From Methanobacterium sp. (GTDB lineage Archaea; Methanobacteriota; Methanobacteria; Methanobacteriales; Methanobacteriaceae): 13,705 bases of DNA. The translations under genes and the position numbers were made by a program. Below the pieces are notes generated by a model, which saw only the letters and a program-made list of their open reading frames with translations, was not told the DNA's origin and made no database searches. Shown one piece after another: positions 9,516 to 13,705 of this stretch. Positions within the stretch are counted from its first letter, which is position 1; the number at the start of each line of letters is the position of its first letter. The stretch is taken from NCBI GenBank assembly GCA_020855015.1, contig JAHKLP010000059.1, forward strand, positions 1-13,705, in the 5' to 3' direction.

Positions 9516-9911
9516 TTGGCTGAGGAACATAAAAGAATTGATTTTCTTTTAGAAAATCTTAAAAGTGATGATTGGAAAGTTCGTGAGGACGCAGCCGAAC
9601 TTTTAGGTGAAGTCGGAGAATATGACGCTGTTGAACCTTTGATCGAAGCTCTTCAAGATGAAGACTGGCATGTTAGGGAAGCTGCAGCACTTTCACTGGC
9701 AATTTTTGAGGATGAAAGGAGTGTGATGCCCCTGATTAAACTCATGAATGACGAAAAATGCAATGTAAGGTATGGATCTGCTCTAAGTCTTTCCATGGTT
9801 GGTGATGAACGTGCAATTAGCATGTTAGAGAAGGCAACTAATGATGAAAACCCTGTTGTCAGGAAAGTAGCTAAAATAGCTATTAAAGAGATCCAAAATC
9901 GTCTAGAATAA
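9516..9911 (+). CDS. Small HEAT-repeat protein (PBS-lyase-type repeats)
   Basis: The 131-aa protein is built of about four helical HEAT repeats of roughly 31 residues. They show the PLIxxLxDxxxxVRxxAAxxL pattern, for example AVEPLIEALQDEDWHVREAA (38-57), then SVMPLIKLMNDEKCNVRYGSA (69-89) and AISMLEKATNDENPVVRKVA (100-119). Such proteins are usually scaffolds for protein contacts, and no catalytic residues are visible. The start is TTG at 9516, with GGGGGTC (9504-9510) 5 bases upstream and no in-frame ATG nearby. The protein is acidic, soluble and has no signal peptide. The gene converges with the 95-aa gene, leaving only 17 bp between their stops. The partner is unknown. Confidence 0.8.
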   Translation: MAEEHKRIDFLLENLKSDDWKVREDAAELLGEVGEYDAVEPLIEALQDEDWHVREAAALSLAIFEDERSVMPLIKLMNDEKCNVRYGSALSLSMVGDERAISMLEKATNDENPVVRKVAKIAIKEIQNRLE

Positions 9912-9928
9912 AATTAAGTTTCCATTAT

Positions 9929-10216
9929 TTAATCTTCTTCCAGCAATCCCAGGAGATATGCAGTCATTTCTATCTCCTCCCTTGCCTGGTAATCTTCCAA
10001 TCTATTCTGAGAATCTGCAGTACCAAAAGGATAGAACTCCTTTTCAAAATAGACGTTCAAATATATTTCATTCCCCTTCACTGTCACCGGATCCTCCAGT
10101 CGATTGATTAGTTTACCAAAATCTTCATCTCCAAGACCGGTGATGTGGTAAGTTATGTAGTAGAGTTTTAGACTATCAGAAAATCCGTAATCAGTAATTT
10201 TAACTGTGAACTGCAA
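9929..10216 (-). CDS. Hypothetical 95-aa acidic protein
   Basis: I do not recognise this family. The protein is 95 aa, acidic and soluble. Its first two thirds look like a small beta-rich fold (MQFTVKITDYGFSDSLKLYYITYHITGL written as alternating polar and apolar residues). An acidic helical tail, REEIEMTAYLLGLLEED, ends it. There are no cysteines and no membrane segment. The start is TTG at 10216-10214 on the minus strand, directly behind a strong GGGGGGAGAT ribosome binding site; the nearby ATG (10229) is out of frame. A TATA-like AAAATTATATTATTC on the minus strand (about 10267-10281) suggests its own promoter. It lies 76 bp downstream of the DUF192 gene on the same strand. The good ribosome binding site and sustained open frame make it a real gene. 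Confidence 0.65.
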   Translation of the reverse strand: MQFTVKITDYGFSDSLKLYYITYHITGLGDEDFGKLINRLEDPVTVKGNEIYLNVYFEKEFYPFGTADSQNRLEDYQAREEIEMTAYLLGLLEED

Positions 10217-10292
10217 AATCTCCCCCCATATGATTAATTATTGCAGCATTCTATTAATTTCATGAATAATATAATTTTCTTACTTATTTCTT

Positions 10293-10682
10293 TTATGCAG
10301 TTTCACAGGTGAAATCCAACTCATCGCCAATTTCAGTATTTGAATCTTTTAATTTACCTTTTTTAAGTTCTATAACGTATTTAGCAGCTGCTATTGGGGT
10401 GTAAGTTGTCCATGGATCAAGGGTAACCACGTCCACAACCTTTTTCTGGGAATCAGCGAATATGACATCCAATGGTATGCGCATGAAGAACATGTGTATC
10501 CCGGAAGCTCTGCGACTTCTTTCAGAGGGTAATTTTAAAATTAGACTCCTTTCAAGGTTTTTTACCATCATTAATCCCTTGAAACGAGAGAAAAAACTGT
10601 CGGCCACATCAGCATTTCCCAGGTTGCTGCCCTTACTTTTATTTACTATAAACACATAACTCGTTTTTGTACTTTTATGCAT
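10293..10682 (-). CDS. DUF192 family protein
   Basis: The 129-aa protein carries the DUF192 pattern: FFSRFKGLMMVKNL (30-43), the core IHMFFMRIPLDVIFAD (62-77), a LDPW turn (88-91), AKYVIELKKG (100-109) and the closing IGDELDF (118-124). The family is a small beta-barrel of unknown activity found in bacteria and archaea. Many members are exported, but this one has no signal peptide. The ATG at 10682-10680 is preceded by GGGGCTGA. A TATA-like string lies only about 20 bases upstream (about 10698-10710), too close to serve this ATG in the usual way, so the true promoter is unclear. The ribosome binding site and first ten codons are repeated at 13553-13596. If a cassette was inserted there, it may have replaced the original promoter (inference). 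Confidence 0.8.
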   Translation of the reverse strand: MHKSTKTSYVFIVNKSKGSNLGNADVADSFFSRFKGLMMVKNLERSLILKLPSERSRRASGIHMFFMRIPLDVIFADSQKKVVDVVTLDPWTTYTPIAAAKYVIELKKGKLKDSNTEIGDELDFTCETA

Positions 10683-10696
10683 CGTTCAGCCCCTTT
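10653..10696 (+). repeat. Left copy of a 44-bp direct repeat (start of the DUF192 gene)
   Basis: This segment covers the ribosome binding site and first ten codons of the minus-strand DUF192 gene. It matches 13553-13596 in the same orientation at 39 of 44 positions, with the first 21 identical. Similarity stops abruptly on both sides. The copies are exactly 2900 bp apart and bracket the AlbA_2/membrane-protein cassette. Confidence 0.8.
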
Positions 10697-10777
10697 CTAT
10701 ATATAATAATTTCGATTATGTAAAGATTTGATTATGTAAGACCAGTTAGATTATTTATTGATAAACTCTGTCATTAG

Positions 10778-10910
10778 TGATCCTCTAATCACCATATCCA
10801 TCAGTCAAAATGATCGACAAATGATCAAGTAATGATCGTCATGATCCTCTGATCATCGATCCATCGATCAAAATGATCGATAAATGATCGATAAATGATC
10901 GATATGATCC
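10778..10910. repeat. GATC-rich tandem repeat array
   Basis: Twelve GATC tetramers lie within 131 bp (at 10779, 10812, 10823, 10834, 10843, 10851, 10858, 10866, 10875, 10886, 10897 and 10906). The array consists of two copies of a unit of about 63-64 bp (10778-10841 and 10842-10904) and the first bases of a third (10905-10910). Bases 10797-10847 match 10860-10910 at 43 of 51 positions. Inside each unit AATGATCGA-type elements recur every 11 bp, about one helical turn. The array is intergenic, just after the stop of the AlbA_2 gene and about 95 bp upstream of the DUF192 start, and holds no open frame. Possible roles are a protein-binding array, a methylation-target cluster or a termination element. 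Confidence 0.85.
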
Positions 10911-10916
10911 AGCTTT

Positions 10917-12248
10917 TTATTTTACTAGCTCATATCTTCGAGATTGTTGTGGTCCAACCTTTTTTACAAGATTTTTCTTAACTAAACCTGCTAAATCTCT
11001 CCTAAGAGTGCCAATAGACATTTCTGGAATTATTTCAGAGTATTCTTTAGTTGAGATACTTCTTTTTTTTGATAAATAATCCATGACTATAATTTGTCTC
11101 TCATTTAACCCCATTTCTTTAAGCATGTTCTCAGTATAACCTTTAAACATGTATACAGAAAAACCTCCAAACTCTTCTTTGAAATCAGGTTCGGGTAAAC
11201 CCGCTTTTTTTAAAGAATTTAATACATTACCAATTCCGGATCCGTAAACTTCTACTAGGCCCGCTTTAGAAAAAATATCTGCTATTAATGGGTTTCTAGT
11301 TTGTGATGGGTGTGGTTTTTTAAGTTCTTCAATAGTAAGTCCCCCTAAAAGTCCTCCAGGATTAAAAAACCAGATTTGATCTTCAGATATCTTGATCTGT
11401 GTTTGTACTACAAATTTGAAATAGTCTCGATGGACTATAGAGTTTAAAAGAACTTCACGTATTGCATCAAGAGGGTAATCCCAAATATCCTTCCGAGCAA
11501 ATTCATCTTTAATTTCATATTCAACGTGTATTAAATTTTTAATGGCCTCTTCTGCTTCTACTACTTGATTAAACAAATTACCCCTGATACGTCTATCTGA
11601 AATACTAACATCATCTTTGAATTTAGTTACTCTAACCAAAGCATTAGTGAAATATTTTTGAGGATCCTTACCAAAAAGGATCAATGCAGCATTAGTCAGT
11701 TTACCCTCAACTAAAAGGTTCAGTTTTAGGAGAATTTCTGATATGTCACCCGAATCATCAGCAGGCATTCTACCCGCATTTACAGCACTTTTAACAAATT
11801 TCCTGACTGAAATCTCATCAATCTCTTGCAAACTATAATCATTACTGAGTCCATCCCAATTGCTTCCCAACAAGAAGAATTCTTTCAATTCATCGCCTAA
11901 AATCCCCGTAGTAGTAGTTCCAACTCTTTTATAATACTTACCATTATAAGATATTGGAATATCACTTTTTCCAACTTCAATAATCAAAATATTATACCCG
12001 TCACTTTCTAAAATATTTATTGTTGGGTGAATTCCCATTTTACTCATTATTTTATTAGCAATTGTTCGAACTGGTTCATCCGAACAATCACACCCAACTA
12101 TATCCCCATCATCAGAGATTCCAAGTAATAATAATCCACCTTCTGTGTTTGAAAATGCAGATAACGTTTTATATCCATTTTCGTTCATAACTTCTTTGAA
12201 TTCTACAGTTGTTCCCTCACCTTTTTTTAAAATAGTAAGAAAATCCAT
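10917..12248 (-). CDS. AlbA_2/Schlafen-domain protein with HATPase-like domain and C-terminal winged helix (COG2865 type)
   Basis: This 443-aa protein has the layout of the COG2865 predicted regulators. The N-terminal AlbA_2 (Schlafen-shared) domain is at about 8-125, with EGTTVEFKE (11-19), SAFSNTEGGLLLLGISDDG (30-48) and YYKRVGTTT. An HATPase_c_4-like domain follows (about 245-370), with REVLLNSIVHRDYF (264-277), NPGGLLGGLT and EVYGSGIGNVLNSLKKAGLPEP. A C-terminal winged helix-turn-helix spans about 380-440 (LNERQIIVMDYL, SIGTLRRDLAGLVKKNLV). Such proteins are thought to regulate transcription, and related Schlafen/AlbA_2 proteins can act on nucleic acids; neither is shown here. The ATG at 12248 is preceded by GAGGGGTT. 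It is divergent from the membrane-protein gene across a gap holding an inverted repeat, which suits autoregulation. Low GC and the flanking direct repeats suggest acquisition. Confidence 0.85.
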   Translation of the reverse strand: MDFLTILKKGEGTTVEFKEVMNENGYKTLSAFSNTEGGLLLLGISDDGDIVGCDCSDEPVRTIANKIMSKMGIHPTINILESDGYNILIIEVGKSDIPISYNGKYYKRVGTTTTGILGDELKEFFLLGSNWDGLSNDYSLQEIDEISVRKFVKSAVNAGRMPADDSGDISEILLKLNLLVEGKLTNAALILFGKDPQKYFTNALVRVTKFKDDVSISDRRIRGNLFNQVVEAEEAIKNLIHVEYEIKDEFARKDIWDYPLDAIREVLLNSIVHRDYFKFVVQTQIKISEDQIWFFNPGGLLGGLTIEELKKPHPSQTRNPLIADIFSKAGLVEVYGSGIGNVLNSLKKAGLPEPDFKEEFGGFSVYMFKGYTENMLKEMGLNERQIIVMDYLSKKRSISTKEYSEIIPEMSIGTLRRDLAGLVKKNLVKKVGPQQSRRYELVK

Positions 12249-12273
12249 TTTAAACCCCTCAGCTCTGCTACCT

Positions 12274-12291
12274 ATATTTATAAATAAATCT
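12274..12291 (-). promoter_or_regulatory. TATA box for the AlbA_2 gene
   Basis: The minus strand reads AGATTTATTTATAAATAT, preceded by GAAA. A start about 26 bases downstream would fall near 12258, giving a very short leader that would begin at about the GAGGGGTT ribosome binding site. Confidence 0.45.
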
Positions 12292-12298
12292 TTTCAGT

Positions 12299-12349
12299 AT
12301 TAATTGTGTGGTTTTTTCCAGACTACTTCCAAAACAAACCACAATTAAT
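12299..12349. repeat. Inverted repeat in the divergent promoter region, possible operator
   Basis: The arms are ATTAATTGTGTGGTTT (12299-12314) and AAACCACAATTAAT (12336-12349), fully complementary over 14 bp apart from a 2-base bulge in the left arm, with a 21-base spacer. It sits directly upstream of the AlbA_2 TATA box and about 45 bp upstream of the TATA-like string of the membrane-protein gene. A regulator bound here could control both genes. Confidence 0.6.
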
Positions 12350-12393
12350 CACAATCCAGATAGTTCTTTATGTTCAATAAGAAGGTTATTTAG

Positions 12394-12408
12394 TCATATT
12401 TAAATAAG
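12394..12408 (+). promoter_or_regulatory. TATA box for the membrane-protein gene
   Basis: TCATATTTAAATAAG predicts a transcript start near 12428, downstream of the ATG at 12408. This favours the ATG at 12444, which has GGGAG at 12432-12436. Confidence 0.4.
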
Positions 12409-12443
12409 TGAATGTATTATTAATAAAGAAAGGGAGATTATAT

Positions 12444-13037
12444 ATGCGATTAAAACCAGTAAGATCGATTTTTTTGGGATTGTTAGTGTTTTTTGTAGTT
12501 TTCTTAATATCAGAAAGTTTACATAGATTTATTTTGTTATTTTTGTCCTTTTTCCTTGGCGGTTTTATTGTTATGTATTTTGCTCGAGAAAAGAAGTTAC
12601 AATATTTATTCTATGAAGGAATATTAGTTCTCATCTTTTCAACTATAATGTATCGATTAAGTGTTAATGGTTTTATTTATTCAATCCTCTTTGTATTAAT
12701 ATTTACATTGCTTGGAGGTATTATTGGGAAATTTGCCGATCAAGCAGTTGAAAAAAAATCTTTGAATTTTCATCCAGTTATCTCCATTGCATTAGGAGTC
12801 ATAATAAGTTTTATTATTTTTGATTTTGTTTTTAGTTTAATTCCAATAGGAGTTTCAGATTCTATTTTTCAACAAATATCGACAATAGAAAGTATGGGTT
12901 CATTGGTAATTGGAGGTTTCATAGCTACTTATTTTGCTAAAAAAAAAAATAAAGAACGGAATTTATGTAGGTATAACTTGGATTTTAATTTACTTTATAC
13001 CATCAATAATATTCTTTGGTCTCTCATCTCTATCTAA
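12444..13037 (+). CDS. Multi-pass membrane protein, frame broken near its 3' end
   Basis: The chosen start is ATG 12444, behind GGGAG with 7-base spacing; an in-frame ATG at 12408 lies upstream of the predicted transcript start. As read, the product is 197 aa with about six hydrophobic segments (near 7-25, 29-47, 56-74, 77-95, 110-130, 150-166). It resembles the small four-helix membrane proteins abundant in Methanobacteriales (DUF5518-like), but I cannot name the family with certainty. The protein is an internal duplication: GGFIVMYFAREKK in the first half is echoed by GGFIATYFAKKK near the end. After a run of 11 A's (12939-12949) the frame passes into a poorly hydrophobic tail and stops at 13037. 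The matching rest of the second repeat continues in another frame to 13140. No function can be assigned. Confidence 0.6.
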   Translation: MRLKPVRSIFLGLLVFFVVFLISESLHRFILLFLSFFLGGFIVMYFAREKKLQYLFYEGILVLIFSTIMYRLSVNGFIYSILFVLIFTLLGGIIGKFADQAVEKKSLNFHPVISIALGVIISFIIFDFVFSLIPIGVSDSIFQQISTIESMGSLVIGGFIATYFAKKKNKERNLCRYNLDFNLLYTINNILWSLISI

Positions 13038-13140
13038 TCCCATAAATACAGTTTTAATGTACACAGGATTCATTATAGCTTCAACAATAGGAGGTTATCT
13101 GGCAATATTAATAGATAAACGTCAAAAACTAAACATATAA
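12934..13140 (+). pseudogene. Out-of-frame 3' part of the membrane protein
   Basis: In the +1 frame the sequence after the A-run reads IKNGIYVGITWILIYFIPS, then two further hydrophobic segments, and ends with IIASTIGGYLAILIDKRQ. This continues the second repeat unit of the upstream protein, whose first unit ends in a like manner (LLGGIIGKFAD). The segment has no ATG and no ribosome binding site of its own; the only start is a TTG at 12934 inside the upstream gene. With ten A's instead of eleven, the two parts would join into one protein of 231 aa (12444-13140). It is therefore best read as the displaced end of that gene: an assembly error, a real frameshift mutation, or a slippage-controlled switch. 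Confidence 0.65.
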
Positions 13141-13189
13141 TCAATTATGAGGACCTCATTATCAAGAAAGATCCATGGAGTGAAAAATC

Positions 13190-13345
13190 ATGGCAAAAGT
13201 GATAACTACAGAAACTACAACCTCATCTTTAGCTTTAACCCTTACACCAACTCAATTATTAATCAGTTTACTTGTTCTTTTAGTAATCTTGTTGATAATT
13301 ATATGGTTAATCAAAAGATATGATAAAAAACGACAAATGAAATAA
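13190..13345 (+). CDS. Small single-pass membrane protein, 51 aa
   Basis: The ATG at 13190 is preceded by GGAGTGA (13177-13183), as good a ribosome binding site as any in the window. The product starts with a Thr/Ser-rich stretch (MAKVITTETTTSSLALTLTP), then one long hydrophobic helix (about 22-41) ending in IIIWLIKRYDKKRQ. The basic C-terminus predicts an N-out/C-in topology. I do not recognise a family. It follows the broken membrane-protein gene by 49 bp on the same strand, with no terminator between them, so the two may be transcribed together as part of the same cassette. Its reality rests on the ribosome binding site and the clean helix. Confidence 0.55.
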   Translation: MAKVITTETTTSSLALTLTPTQLLISLLVLLVILLIIIWLIKRYDKKRQMK

Positions 13346-13705
13346 AAAAGACTCATCAGATATTTATTTACTGGAAAATAATTCTCCTACGTAATTTTAA
13401 CATCCTTTACTAATTCTTAAAAAAATTATTTAATTTAACCTTGAAATCATGTGGAACGAAATGAAAATATTATTATTGCGGATAAAAACAACAGAACCAG
13501 AGTATTTCATCAAATAATCAAAACACAAAAATAGTTATATAAGTGTGTCATGCACATAACTCGTTTTTGTACTAATATGCATAGTTCAACCTCTTTAACT
13601 ATTTAACCTTTATGGTATAGTATGATATGAGAAATTTATATTGTTATTAATGCTTTTCAATTCATATAATAACATTAAATTGTTTCAGAATTATATTTTT
13701 CTCCC
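13346..13705. other. Non-coding, AT-rich end of the window
   Basis: Apart from the DUF192 remnant, this stretch holds no open frame with a ribosome binding site. A possible weak hairpin, TGTTATTA (13642-13649) with TAATAACA (13667-13674) and a 17-base spacer, lies near the right end. No tRNA or transposon ends were seen. Confidence 0.4.
13535..13596 (-). pseudogene. 5' remnant of a second DUF192 gene copy (right direct-repeat copy)
   Basis: On the minus strand, an ATG at 13582 begins MHISTKTSYV, against MHKSTKTSYV in the intact DUF192 gene. After codon 10 similarity ends, and a stop follows after five more codons (13537-13535). The upstream GAGGTTGA is also shared in part with the intact copy. 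The similar region is 13553-13596, 39 of 44 bases identical to 10653-10696. It is either one end of a target-site duplication or what remains of a duplicated gene. Confidence 0.75.

Noticed and set aside
10778..10910. GATC array as a CRISPR array or a replication origin.
   Set aside because: There are no constant repeats separated by unique spacers and no cas genes. No orc1/cdc6 gene or origin-recognition boxes are near.
12408..12443. Upstream ATG at 12408 as start of the membrane-protein gene.
   Set aside because: It lacks a ribosome binding site and lies upstream of the predicted transcript start; ATG 12444 has GGGAG at good spacing.
10653..13596. Insertion sequence or integrase-driven element as the cause of the direct repeat.
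   Set aside because: No transposase or integrase reading frame and no terminal inverted repeats were found between the copies, so only a cassette of unknown mechanism can be claimed.
13642..13674. TGTTATTA/TAATAACA inverted repeat as a terminator.
   Set aside because: The stem is all but one base pair A-T, there is no T-tract after it, and no gene ends next to it inside the window.

Overview
The window looks like chromosome of a hydrogenotrophic methanogen of the order Methanobacteriales, probably Methanobacterium or a close relative. The evidence is a stand-alone methanogen HdrA (heterodisulfide reductase subunit A), a multi-OB-fold archaeal RPA next to RadA, a methanogen-type serine hydroxymethyltransferase, and a flavoprotein-ferredoxin resembling dihydromethanopterin reductase. 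Archaeal TATA boxes and ribosome binding sites complementary to the archaeal 16S 3' end (AGGTGATC, GGGAGG) fit this. Low-GC intergenic DNA suggests a mesophile. Species was not determined.

Layout. 1-206 (minus) is the start of a MarR-type regulator, divergent from 476-3896 (plus), which holds rpa and radA, probably co-transcribed and ended by a hairpin plus T-tracts. After a 395-bp gap come hdrA (4292-6268, TTG start, sharp hairpin/T-tract terminator), a DUF169 gene (6443-7138), glyA (7286-8554), a DmrX-like flavoprotein (8630-9334) and a small HEAT-repeat protein (9516-9911). Each of these appears to have its own TATA box. On the minus strand, converging on the HEAT gene, are an unrecognised 95-aa acidic protein (9929-10216) and a DUF192 protein (10293-10682).

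The accessory part is roughly 10.65-13.6 kb. A 44-bp segment covering the ribosome binding site and first ten codons of the DUF192 gene is repeated exactly 2900 bp away (13553-13596) as a dead remnant. Between the two copies lie: a 133-bp GATC-rich tandem repeat (12 GATC sites, about 63-bp period, 11-bp sub-period); an AlbA_2/Schlafen-domain regulator with an HATPase-like domain and C-terminal winged helix (10917-12248, minus); a divergent promoter region with a 14-bp inverted repeat; a multi-pass membrane protein whose reading frame is broken at a run of 11 A's; and a 51-aa single-pass membrane protein. This looks like an inserted or duplicated cassette. It carries no recognisable integrase or transposase.

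How the genes fit together. rpa and radA serve single-strand DNA binding and strand exchange. hdrA belongs to the flavin-based electron-bifurcating complex of methanogenesis. glyA and the DmrX-like gene both touch tetrahydromethanopterin, one as C1 carrier and one as a likely producer of the reduced form. The 10.65-13.6 kb cassette is the least explained part of the window.
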